Below are positions 15,652 through 22,519 of a stretch of 24,246 bases of DNA, one piece after another. Origin of the DNA: a virus; IMG/VR virus record IMGVR_UViG_3300025000_000414, positions 1-24,246 of that record. The stretch is one strand, 5' to 3'. A model generated the notes under the pieces. It was not told the DNA's origin. It saw nothing but the letters and a program-made list of their open reading frames with translations, and did no database searches. How positions within the stretch are numbered: position 1 is the first letter of the stretch; each line of letters starts with the position of its first letter. A program made the translations under genes and the position numbers.

Positions 15652-15677
15652 ATTCCCTCCGGGAGTAAAGGTCAGCC

Positions 15678-15764
15678 TCAGTCGTCGCAATCCTCATTAG
15701 GCGTCAAACATACAGGGCAGAACCCGCCGTGGTATTTATGGCCGCAGTTTTTACAGGTGGTCAT
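15678..15764 (-). CDS. 28-residue zinc-ribbon mini-protein
   Basis: ATG 15764 overlaps the preceding stop (ATGA) and has GGATGG upstream. The product begins MTTCKNCGHKYHGGFCPVC and ends acidic (NEDCDD). Two CxxC knuckles (C4/C7 and C16/C19) are separated by eight residues with two histidines, a minimal zinc ribbon. It is tightly packed between the holin candidate and the next small gene. The full metal-binding pattern and the coupled start support a real gene despite its size. Confidence 0.65.
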   Translation of the reverse strand: MTTCKNCGHKYHGGFCPVCLTPNEDCDD

Positions 15765-15997
15765 ACCATCCGCTTATGTTTCAGCCAGGTTCGCCCTGCA
15801 ACGTAAACGGCTGCAACCAGAGCCGGCGCCTGTGATGTGCTTTGCACCACTTGGATATCATGCTGCGACTGAGTAACCACTGCGATTACCGCCCCGAGAT
15901 CAATCCCGAGCTGGTTGCTGAAATATGGTATGATCACGGCCGCAACCATCCAAAATTCAGAGGATTTGAATCCTTTTAGGAGTAAGCCTTCGTTCAT
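15761..15997 (-). CDS. Holin candidate, 78 aa, two or more transmembrane segments
   Basis: A short polar N-terminus (KGFKSSEFW) is followed by hydrophobic segments at about 15-29 (WMVAAVIIPYF) and 58-72 (APALVAAVYVAGRTW). A weaker segment lies at 33-43, and the C-terminus is basic (LKHKRMV). Size and topology fit a phage holin, which would let the signal-less lysozyme reach the cell wall. ATG 15997 is chosen over an in-frame GTG at 16006, which would sit in the ribosome-binding site GAGGTGAT. The distance from the lysozyme gene is unusual but within the same operon. Confidence 0.6.
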   Translation of the reverse strand: MNEGLLLKGFKSSEFWMVAAVIIPYFSNQLGIDLGAVIAVVTQSQHDIQVVQSTSQAPALVAAVYVAGRTWLKHKRMV

Positions 15998-16021
15998 ATC
16001 AATCACCTCATTGCCGCAATA

Positions 16022-16261
16022 TCAGCAAATCACTTTCCAGGGATCAGGAATAACGTCACCAGTACCGTCACTCCAATATGGCTTAAAAGGAGCATCCTTA
16101 AATAAAGTGGGATAAGTGGGATAAGTGGGATAAGCAGGTAGCGCAGAAGGAGCAGACGCCAATTCATCAATAACCTTCCGTAATTCCCTCAACTCTTCCA
16201 TCGTCAGAAGGTGAACGGCCTCGCCTATCTTCAACTCTATCTTCACTGATATGTTTGTCAT
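16022..16261 (-). CDS. Hypothetical protein with YPT repeat, 79 aa
   Basis: Residues 1-35 are an amphipathic helix-rich segment (MEELRELRKVIDEL). Residues 36-53 are proline-rich with three YPT repeats, and the C-terminus is PW/DPW-containing. The repeat comes from a 9-bp tandem DNA repeat. ATG 16261 has GGTGAT upstream; an in-frame GTG at 16270 is inside that site. No family is known. There is no export signal. Confidence 0.6.
   Translation of the reverse strand: MTNISVKIELKIGEAVHLLTMEELRELRKVIDELASAPSALPAYPTYPTYPTLFKDAPFKPYWSDGTGDVIPDPWKVIC
16107..16133. repeat. Three 9-bp tandem repeats (GTGGGATAA)
   Basis: Three exact copies of gtgggataa on the plus strand encode Tyr-Pro-Thr repeats in the 79-aa protein on the minus strand. 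A partial fourth unit flanks each end. Being in frame, copy number could change by slippage without breaking the gene. Confidence 0.9.
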
Positions 16262-16266
16262 ATCAA

Positions 16267-16956
16267 TCACCAGTACATAGTTACAGTTTTGCTCTTATCG
16301 CCATAAGGGGCATGTAGATAGATGCCGCCGTGGCTTGTCCCCGTGTCCGAGTCGCCATCTCCGTTCGGTCCTATTCCGGGCTTGTACACAAATCCGTACA
16401 TAGCGGCCTTGCTGTTCCGACTGCAGTTCTCCTGGTCCCGGCAATTTTTCAATGGATTTTTGACGATGAAGGTTTTCCCAGAAGAGAAGACAAATTTAAT
16501 CGGCCCCGAGCCAAGTTCATCGCCGCCCTTGGGAATTCTCCAGGCCATCCGCCCGCCATTCCTTTCCCCATACGATGTATATGTGGCCTTATGGTCATAG
16601 TCTCCCGTCGGCGTGGCCGGTACATCAGGAACGTTCGGCGCATCAGCCCCGGCAATATATGAGTATTTCTGCCCGCCATCCATCTCTATGACCATTTTCA
16701 GCGGCCGCATGTAATTATGGCCTGGGTTTTTCATCAAGAAAACCGGACATCCCTTGTACGAATTGCCTTTCCGCGCCATCTCATTGTTGACCGTGACAGC
16801 TACGACATCGGCATCCGTCAGGGTTCGGAAAAGGATGCAGGCTGCGCCGTTGCCTTGGTCGCTGTCGTTTTCCCATGTGACTTTGTATGGGAATGGCTTA
16901 AGCGTCGGCTGTGGCGTGTCGGTCCACGTGTGTTTACACTTCGGGCAGGTCGGCAT
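16267..16956 (-). CDS. Hypothetical protein with N-terminal zinc knuckle, 229 aa
   Basis: The protein begins MPTCPKCKHTW, a single CxxC knuckle. It continues as a mixed alpha/beta protein with WENDSDQGNGAACILFRTL and many Gly, Lys and Tyr residues. Two more cysteines are in KNCRDQENCSRNSK. The C-terminus is aromatic (GGIYLHAPYGD). There is no signal peptide. The ATG at 16956 shares its A with the stop codon of the lipoprotein gene, with GTGGAG upstream, so the two are coupled. The family is not recognised. Confidence 0.7.
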   Translation of the reverse strand: MPTCPKCKHTWTDTPQPTLKPFPYKVTWENDSDQGNGAACILFRTLTDADVVAVTVNNEMARKGNSYKGCPVFLMKNPGHNYMRPLKMVIEMDGGQKYSYIAGADAPNVPDVPATPTGDYDHKATYTSYGERNGGRMAWRIPKGGDELGSGPIKFVFSSGKTFIVKNPLKNCRDQENCSRNSKAAMYGFVYKPGIGPNGDGDSDTGTSHGGIYLHAPYGDKSKTVTMYW

Positions 16957-17297
16957 CACTCCACCTCTTCAAACTCGCCCTGCCCGGCAGGACTGACAGC
17001 AGCAGGTTCAAATGTTTCCTCTTTTGTCACCGGAACGACCGGGATGATGATATCCTCTCCCTTCTGCAGGCTGTCGACAACTTTGCCGATATTCCCCTCA
17101 ATCCAGGCTTTTGCCGCCTCGATCGCACCAGAAAAATCCCCATCAGCCTTTTGGTCGGTGGTGGTCGCGTTGGTCGCGCCGGCTGCATCAATCCGCATAC
17201 TGGTGCCGGCTTGCAGGTAAATCGACGTATCGCGCTGGTTCACTGTGCAGCCTGTCAGGGCAGCCAAGGCAATAACTAGTACCCATACTTTCTTCAT
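16956..17297 (-). CDS. Predicted lipoprotein, 113 aa
   Basis: A basic start (MKK), a hydrophobic core and a lipobox LTGC ending at Cys17 give a class II signal peptide. The mature part is polar and Ala/Thr-rich, with a predicted helix (EAAKAWIEGNIGKVVDSLQK) and an acidic tail. It would be anchored in the outer or inner membrane of a Gram-negative host. It could be an outer-membrane spanin partner, though it lacks the proline-rich look of Rz1 and no inner-membrane spanin is obvious. A superinfection-exclusion lipoprotein is also possible. AGGAGGGGATC gives a very strong ribosome-binding site. Confidence 0.75.
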   Translation of the reverse strand: MKKVWVLVIALAALTGCTVNQRDTSIYLQAGTSMRIDAAGATNATTTDQKADGDFSGAIEAAKAWIEGNIGKVVDSLQKGEDIIIPVVPVTKEETFEPAAVSPAGQGEFEEVE

Positions 17298-17309
17298 GAT
17301 CCCCTCCTG

Positions 17310-17432
17310 TTAAATTCCTCGTATTACTGCACGACAAAGTTGATGATCCGAGGCTGCCCCCCTGATCGATTCGCCCCTGGCCTCGTGGTAGACGGTCAGC
17401 GCGAGCCAAAATAGAGCTTGCGTCATGTCCAT
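17310..17432 (-). pseudogene. Truncated SleB/CwlJ-type cell-wall hydrolase fragment (40 codons)
   Basis: The frame opens at ATG 17432 (GAGGTAGAT upstream, overlapping the preceding stop region). The product contains LALTVYHEARGES, the active-site start of Hydrolase_2 (SleB/CwlJ) enzymes including the catalytic Glu. After this the expected '-G-x-x-AVA-x-V-x-x-NR' helix is missing, and the frame ends at 17310. The break lies near a run of six G (in CAGGGGGGCAG), but neither other frame restores the family pattern. It is most likely a recombination remnant, possibly still translated. Confidence 0.55.
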
Positions 17433-17434
17433 AT

Positions 17435-18748
17435 CTACCTCATGTTTCCAAGCGGAACTGTCCCGCGTGAGACAGTTGACGGAGGGATGTTAGTTCCGAC
17501 CAAGGATACGTCAACCCCCATGTCATCCCCATCACTTGCCGCATGATACCCCACACTCTCAGCAGTCAGCGCAAATCCTGCTATCGTGGTTGGTGTTGCC
17601 CCACCAACAAAAGTAGGAGTCGCCTGATACGAGTAACAGCTGTTGTCTGCATCTGGACAGCCGCCCAAGTATGTCTGATAGTTTGCCAGTGTATACGATG
17701 TTGAATAGTCCCTGATAACCAAACTAGGCACATACAGATTGTAACCGAATGTAGTGTAATGCGGCGTACTTGTGTATGGGTACAATTGTATCATCGTATC
17801 AAATATGGAGTTACGATAATCGTTGTACTGGGCACCATTGTCGCTGTGCTCCTGATTTACTGATGTAGTTGAACTGTAAATTGTGTTGTGGTTGAATGTG
17901 TTATTGTCGGCTGATATAGTCCCACCTGATCCAGTGTCAAATTGTATGCCCAGGCGGTTGTCTACAATGAGGTTGTTAGATATCTCCGCATCATGGATAT
18001 CCAAACGAATTCCAGCATCATTATCATGGATGTAGCAGTTTTTGATATATGACTGCGTATCGCCCGCGTCGTTTGAATGTTTTGCGTATATTCCATTATT
18101 AAACCCACTTACATCGCAGTTTTGTATCCTGATATTGTTGGTGGAGAACGTGATAACTGATGCGTTACAAGATGACGTCCCCGGCCCGACAAACGTACAT
18201 CCATCGACGAGCATATCAGCAGTGGTGGAATTTGCCTGAATCGCTCCACCCCCATCCGTGCAATAGTACTCAGATAGAGTGAATGTATCATTGATGAACT
18301 TCCAGCCAGCTGGCTTGCCGGTCGTCGCGTTGTTCATGCGAAAGACGCCATTCGTTCCCTGGAAATTAAGGTCTTCTATTGTCCAGTAGTTTTTATTGAT
18401 ATCGAATGGAAAAGGAGAGACATTAGATACAATAGTGACTGTTGCCCCTGGATATGCCTTATGAGTGATCGGTGATTCTGCTGTGCCGTCTGCACCCGTT
18501 CCCCCGTACAGAGTAATGAGCGACGATATGGTGTGCGTCCCGGCCAGATAATACACAACATCTCCGGCAACCGATTGCTCAAATGCGTGTTTCATCGTTG
18601 CCCACGGTCCGCATGCACCTTCGTCGGTAATGCACTGCCCTGAATCGCTATCACTTCCAGAGCCATCCGGGGCAACATAATATGTAGTAGCAAATGCGGA
18701 CTGTGCAAAAAGCAATATTGCCACAATGTAGAGTATTAGTTTCATCAT
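17435..18748 (-). CDS. Secreted parallel beta-helix protein, 437 aa
   Basis: A Sec signal peptide (residues 1-20, ending AQSAFA) is followed by TYYVAPDGSGSDSDSG and GPWATMKHAF, the usual opening of right-handed beta-helix (pectate-lyase-like) proteins. Coils continue from about 120 to 340 with NNxI/GI patterns such as STNNIRIQNC, FNNGIYAKHS, DNDAGIRLDI and DNRLGIQFD. Phage proteins of this fold usually bind or cut surface polysaccharide, but no catalytic residues can be assigned. The ATG overlaps the previous stop, with AGGAG upstream. A cleavable signal peptide is unexpected in a virion protein. Confidence 0.8.
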   Translation of the reverse strand: MMKLILYIVAILLFAQSAFATTYYVAPDGSGSDSDSGQCITDEGACGPWATMKHAFEQSVAGDVVYYLAGTHTISSLITLYGGTGADGTAESPITHKAYPGATVTIVSNVSPFPFDINKNYWTIEDLNFQGTNGVFRMNNATTGKPAGWKFINDTFTLSEYYCTDGGGAIQANSTTADMLVDGCTFVGPGTSSCNASVITFSTNNIRIQNCDVSGFNNGIYAKHSNDAGDTQSYIKNCYIHDNDAGIRLDIHDAEISNNLIVDNRLGIQFDTGSGGTISADNNTFNHNTIYSSTTSVNQEHSDNGAQYNDYRNSIFDTMIQLYPYTSTPHYTTFGYNLYVPSLVIRDYSTSYTLANYQTYLGGCPDADNSCYSYQATPTFVGGATPTTIAGFALTAESVGYHAASDGDDMGVDVSLVGTNIPPSTVSRGTVPLGNMR

Positions 18749-19446
18749 GGCGCATCTCCTGAGCCTATGACTGATGTGCTCATAAGTACCTGATCTATCT
18801 CAAAATCCATACTACTGTTCGTCTCAAAACGTACTGCATTGGTGTCTGTTGATGTAGTGCCATTAGCGCAACTGCCGATGGATGTCCCCGGTTTAGTCGA
18901 ATCAGTGCTCTGCCAAATTTCCAGCGTTGATCCAGTGCCGCCATTGTTAGTATACGCCCACCAAATATAGTAGGGAGTTCCAACACTCATAGCATATCCA
19001 GCCGCTGCATAGAATTGTGTGCAGCCAGTAATGACACCGGTTATTCTACCAGTTATTTGCTGGGCTATTTCACCGATCCTGGTTGCTCCATTATACAGCC
19101 CGAAGAATCTGGTCGTCCCGGCAGGAAGCACTGCAAAATCAACCATGAAGCGACCATAAACAGTAGTCGCACTGGAAACAACGGGGCTTTTAGCGTTGGA
19201 GTCAGCATTGACTAGTCGTAAATCCTGTGAACCCCTTAGCGGAGTCGTTGTATAATCTGGGTACACCGTTCCACTAGAGGTCCATGTCTCGCTATTGTCG
19301 TATCCGGTGCCCTCAAAATTTTGATTTACGAGATAGGTAATACCTCCTGCGGCCGCTGGGCCTCTCGTCACGCTAACACTATGCGATCCTGCAAATGACA
19401 GACAAGGGAGCAGCGCCAATATCAATATCAGTATATGTTTTTTCAT
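18745..19446 (-). CDS. Secreted lectin-like (concanavalin/LamG-fold) protein, 233 aa
   Basis: A Sec signal peptide (about residues 1-19, ending LSFA) leads into a beta-sandwich that opens with VNQNFEGTGYDNSETWTSSG and continues TPLRGSQDLRL. This pattern is seen in concanavalin-like domains of phage tail and surface proteins. No enzyme motif is visible. It probably binds carbohydrate, or packs beside the fibre encoded before it and the beta-helix encoded after it. The start is ATG 19446, with GGGATTGAT upstream; the in-frame extension to 19467 lies inside the fibre gene. Confidence 0.7.
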   Translation of the reverse strand: MKKHILILILALLPCLSFAGSHSVSVTRGPAAAGGITYLVNQNFEGTGYDNSETWTSSGTVYPDYTTTPLRGSQDLRLVNADSNAKSPVVSSATTVYGRFMVDFAVLPAGTTRFFGLYNGATRIGEIAQQITGRITGVITGCTQFYAAAGYAMSVGTPYYIWWAYTNNGGTGSTLEIWQSTDSTKPGTSIGSCANGTTSTDTNAVRFETNSSMDFEIDQVLMSTSVIGSGDAP

Positions 19447-19447
19447 A

Positions 19448-21166
19448 TCAATCCCAATCCCCCTCAATTTGCCATGAGCATTCGTTCAGCGCGTCATCGG
19501 GGTCTGAGAGCGTAACGAAGACTTTTGTTCCAGCCGGAATTGTTGCATCGTCAAATCCAGTCGTGAAAGTAGCTGTTCCGTTTACGGTAGAAATGGCCTC
19601 TATCGTGGTTGGAGTGCCGTAGCCAACACCCGCTGCTTTGTGCTGAAACATTAGAGTGATTTCTGTTGTCGGATCAGCATCACATGAGATATTTATTTCA
19701 GTTATCGTAAAAGCTGCCGGAACATTATTGATCAGAGTTACAGCATGGTTGGTGCCGTCAACCGCATAAATAGCTTGTGGGTCTAGCAGCGTCCCGTAGA
19801 AGTCGGCCTCTGTTCCTGAGACATACTTGGCTATGGCAGCTTGCTCGTTGCCGTTGAGCTTCTGTATTGCCTGCAGGATGGTATCAGTCGCAGCGACAGT
19901 GCCGGCACCAGAAGTGTATCCGGTAAGAACAGCGGAAGCTCCAGCCGCATTTCCAACAACGACAAAGCCGCCAGTACCGTTGGCAGCTGCAGCAAGAGCG
20001 GTACCGACGCCAGTGCCGAAATCGCGAGAAAGAATAATGTCATACTCGGTGTCGTTCTCTACGGCCTTTATTGCTCCACCCTCATTGTAAATTTCCTCAC
20101 TGCCATCCGCGAGTGGGGCAATACTGGCATTGCTGGGAAGGATCGATCTACGGCTACCATCTGCGGCAGACGAGAGGATTTCAGCCGCTGTGACTGTGGT
20201 AAACGTACCTGCTGCCGGCGTCGTGCCACCGATAGCGCCAGGAGTGGCAGGAGTATAGGAAACCTTGTTGTTGAAGGTGTCCCAGTCGGTATCGGATAGC
20301 GCCCCGATTGTACTGGTAGAGGCCAAGCCAAGGGTTAATACCTGACTTCCGTCCACACTCAAGCCGTTGGCTGTGGCATTGATCGTCACAGCATCATGCC
20401 CACCAGCCAGAGTTTCTATCTTATCGCGAATTGCATTCTTGGTTGCCGCGTCCGTGTTAGCGTCCCAAGTTGTCGCATCATAGGCTGTGTCGTCTGCCGG
20501 GCTACCGAAGGTTGCCGGGTCGGTAAACCCCCCCGTTCCGTCAGCGTCAAAATTCAGCAGGTAATTGCTCCCTCCAGCAGCAGCCGGGGGGAATCTAAGG
20601 GTAACGATCCCAGTAGGAGTTGCAGCGGGCAACCATCCTGCTGTATAGATTGGGTCAGTGTTGCTGTAGAGTACCAGTGCCCCCTGAGTAGTATTCGCCA
20701 CGCCTGCATAGAGCGTTCCCCCAGATGCCGTCACGTTGCCGAAGGTGACATTATCCGTAACCTCTAAGTCTCCAAGCCTTGCTTTCTCGGCGTCTGTGAC
20801 ATAGTTATCATCTTCACCGAGAGCTGCGGCATATAAATCCACTCCATGATATTTCCATTTCGTTGCCCACGAATCTCCAACTCCAGGCTCATCTCCGACT
20901 GCACCTGAAGCAGAAGAAGTATGATTAACAATACAAACGAAAACATGTCCACCATGTGTCACTGACTGAGTATTTGCAGTATAAGCTGTAGCTGTTACCC
21001 ATGTTATTGCAGATATGTTTGCCTTAGAATTAACTGCATTCTTAACATTATTAGCTTCAGATGCTGAAAATGTTCCTCCTGTAACTTTATCATCATAAGT
21101 TACATCAGTTGCAAAACATTGGGAAGCAATCAAAGACATTCCCAAAATAAAAAATATTCTTTTCAT
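19448..21166 (-). CDS. Tail fibre with signal peptide and CBM-like module, 572 aa
   Basis: Residues 1-19 look like a Sec signal peptide (MKRIFFILGMSLIASQCFA). A segment DKVTGGTFSASEANNVKNAV follows, a pattern common at phage fibre N-termini. At 56-107 there is a CBM5/12-like module (WVTATAYTA, GGHVFVC, DSWATKW). The middle and C-terminal parts carry fibre repeats such as LASTSTIGALSDTDWDTFNN and TPGAIGGTTPAAGTFTTV, then a beta-rich tip. It is probably a receptor-binding or fibre-shaft protein. The signal peptide is odd, because fibres normally assemble in the cytoplasm. GGAG precedes the ATG, within the previous gene's end. Confidence 0.8.
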   Translation of the reverse strand: MKRIFFILGMSLIASQCFATDVTYDDKVTGGTFSASEANNVKNAVNSKANISAITWVTATAYTANTQSVTHGGHVFVCIVNHTSSASGAVGDEPGVGDSWATKWKYHGVDLYAAALGEDDNYVTDAEKARLGDLEVTDNVTFGNVTASGGTLYAGVANTTQGALVLYSNTDPIYTAGWLPAATPTGIVTLRFPPAAAGGSNYLLNFDADGTGGFTDPATFGSPADDTAYDATTWDANTDAATKNAIRDKIETLAGGHDAVTINATANGLSVDGSQVLTLGLASTSTIGALSDTDWDTFNNKVSYTPATPGAIGGTTPAAGTFTTVTAAEILSSAADGSRRSILPSNASIAPLADGSEEIYNEGGAIKAVENDTEYDIILSRDFGTGVGTALAAAANGTGGFVVVGNAAGASAVLTGYTSGAGTVAATDTILQAIQKLNGNEQAAIAKYVSGTEADFYGTLLDPQAIYAVDGTNHAVTLINNVPAAFTITEINISCDADPTTEITLMFQHKAAGVGYGTPTTIEAISTVNGTATFTTGFDDATIPAGTKVFVTLSDPDDALNECSWQIEGDWD

Positions 21167-21169
21167 TGC

Positions 21170-21592
21170 TTACTCCAATATAAATGGAAACACATAAGGA
21201 AATGATGTATTTACTGTTGCCGGATCAACTTTTGTCCAGGCCTCAAAGATAAACTCTATTGCACCATCACTGAATAATTGTATAGCCTCAGTCTTAGTTT
21301 CATACTCATCAACATCGCTCATTACCAATGTTTCAATATATTTCGTCGCAGAAGTAATAGTAATTGCACCAGACTGAAATTCTTCCATACCATTTGCACG
21401 ATGCAAACCATTTACAACAGATATTGTTGAATCAACAGATGGTTTCGGTGATGGATACCAACGACGAGAAATTACCTGTGTATTGAGTTCTTGATCGTCT
21501 TTACTACCTGGAGTTCTAGCAACAAAATCTCCATAACGATTCATCCCGATCACAGAATTATTAAATGGTCCTACAAGAGGTGAACTAAACAT
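21170..21592 (-). CDS. Hypothetical structural protein, 140 aa
   Basis: This is an alpha/beta protein with no signal or membrane segment, beginning MFSSPLVGPFNNSVIG. Its stop is 3 nt before the fibre start. Its own start overlaps the upstream stop as TAATG. The short hydrophobic C-terminus ends FPYVFPFILE. Position between capsid and fibre genes suggests a virion component, but no family is recognised. Confidence 0.7.
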   Translation of the reverse strand: MFSSPLVGPFNNSVIGMNRYGDFVARTPGSKDDQELNTQVISRRWYPSPKPSVDSTISVVNGLHRANGMEEFQSGAITITSATKYIETLVMSDVDEYETKTEAIQLFSDGAIEFIFEAWTKVDPATVNTSFPYVFPFILE

Positions 21593-21900
21593 TATTCAAA
21601 TCCTATTCCAAAAGAATTGCCAACACTTTCAGCCTTAGATATCCTATAAGTACCACGAAAAGGAATACTTCTTCGATTATTATTAGCATCTAAAACATAA
21701 GTAATACCATCATAGACAAGCGGAGTCCAATCAGTATCAGTATCTACAGCAGGATTTTCTACCTTAGGAATCTCAATAGCAACAGTTTCAGTAGTAACAA
21801 GTCCTATAATAGAAACTGATCCATTAAGATTTAAATTATCTATAATTAATATCTTATTTGCAGCAGCTGTTGTTGGTGCTATTAATGTTTTTGCCCTCAT
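21592..21900 (-). CDS. Hypothetical structural protein, 102 aa
   Basis: This is a small beta-rich protein (NKILIIDNLNLNGSVSIIG; TETVAIEIPKV; RSIPFRGTYRI). AGGAG lies 8 nt before the ATG. It is the first gene after an AT-rich spacer holding a strong hairpin and a palindrome, so it may head its own transcript. No motif or export signal; a virion role is inferred from neighbours. Confidence 0.7.
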   Translation of the reverse strand: MRAKTLIAPTTAAANKILIIDNLNLNGSVSIIGLVTTETVAIEIPKVENPAVDTDTDWTPLVYDGITYVLDANNNRRSIPFRGTYRISKAESVGNSFGIGFE

Positions 21901-21917
21901 AATATTCTCCTATATGA

Positions 21918-21929
21918 TAATCATGATTA
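21918..21929. promoter_or_regulatory. 12-bp perfect palindrome upstream of a gene start
   Basis: TAATCATGATTA is a perfect palindrome 18 nt upstream of the ATG at 21900, between the hairpin at 21957-21986 and the ribosome-binding site. It lies in a very AT-rich spacer where a promoter could sit, although no convincing -35/-10 pair is visible. It could be an operator or a chance palindrome. Confidence 0.25.
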
Positions 21930-21956
21930 GATAAATATTTATATTAACATAAAACC

Positions 21957-21986
21957 TGTAATAATAAAGTTTCCTTTATTATTACA
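21957..21986. terminator. Perfect 13-bp hairpin, likely terminator (possibly bidirectional)
   Basis: TGTAATAATAAAG pairs perfectly with CTTTATTATTACA across a 4-nt loop (GAAA on the minus strand). On the plus strand it is followed by TTCTTTTTT; on the minus strand by GGTTTT, a weaker tract. It sits about 30 nt after the stop of the 134-aa gene. It probably stops or attenuates leftward capsid-module transcripts, and may also stop any rightward ones. The stem is AT-rich, so efficiency is uncertain. Confidence 0.6.
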
Positions 21987-22017
21987 AGTTCTTTTTTAAT
22001 ATGTCCTAAGCACTATA

Positions 22018-22422
22018 TTAACTTACAGTACAAACAGAAGAAATTAACAAGGAACCATCAGGCTTGACAAACACAACCCAATAATCATCAGCAGCCGCAG
22101 TAATTGTCAAACCAAGCAATCCCGCAGCTGTAGTAGTAAATAAACTCGGACCAGCACTACCAAGATTCTTAAGTGCACCATTAGTCAATACAGCCAAAGT
22201 CGTATCGGCTAAATCATTTGTCAGTCCAGTAGCTACTTCACTCAAATAAAGCAGTCCAGACACTGGAGCCGTAAGAGCATTACCAGAAACATCTTTGAAA
22301 ACAAATTGAACTGCACAGGAACCTGATGCAGGTGTAGCAGTAGTAGTTACTGATGCGAAGGCAGGATAGATTGCAATGCCTTCAAAAGTCGGACCGGTTC
22401 TACCAAAAGAATATTTTCCCAT
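22018..22422 (-). CDS. Small structural protein after capsid gene, 134 aa
   Basis: This is a beta-sandwich-like, Ala/Thr-rich protein beginning MGKYSFGRTGPTFEG, with the pattern CAVQFVFKDVSGNALTAPVSG near the middle, as in Ig-like or decoration proteins. There is no signal peptide. GGGTGG lies 4-5 nt before the ATG. It follows the major capsid gene and its hairpin, so a capsid-decoration or head-associated role is possible but unproven. Confidence 0.65.
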   Translation of the reverse strand: MGKYSFGRTGPTFEGIAIYPAFASVTTTATPASGSCAVQFVFKDVSGNALTAPVSGLLYLSEVATGLTNDLADTTLAVLTNGALKNLGSAGPSLFTTTAAGLLGLTITAAADDYWVVFVKPDGSLLISSVCTVS

Positions 22423-22445
22423 TTTACCACCCTTTCCTTAGAGCA

Positions 22446-22473
22446 GCGTTGGAAGATTGGTTTCTTCCAACGC
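22446..22473 (-). terminator. 11-bp perfect stem-loop after the major capsid gene
   Basis: GCGTTGGAAGA pairs with TCTTCCAACGC across a 6-nt loop. It lies about 46 nt after the major capsid stop and about 24 nt before the next start. No T-run follows, so it is not a standard intrinsic terminator. It may attenuate readthrough or protect the abundant capsid mRNA's 3' end, as seen for some phage capsid transcripts. Confidence 0.55.
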
Positions 22474-22519
22474 CAGTATTAAAATTAGTCTTGACCGTTC
22501 ACTTATGAACACCAAGTTA

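Noticed and set aside
16322-17279. Several overlapping plus-strand frames
   Set aside because: They mirror the zinc-knuckle and lipoprotein genes in a GC-richer stretch where antisense frames stay open by chance.
17435-21166. Diversity-generating retroelement target among the fibre genes
   Set aside because: No reverse transcriptase, template repeat or variable-repeat pair was seen in the window.
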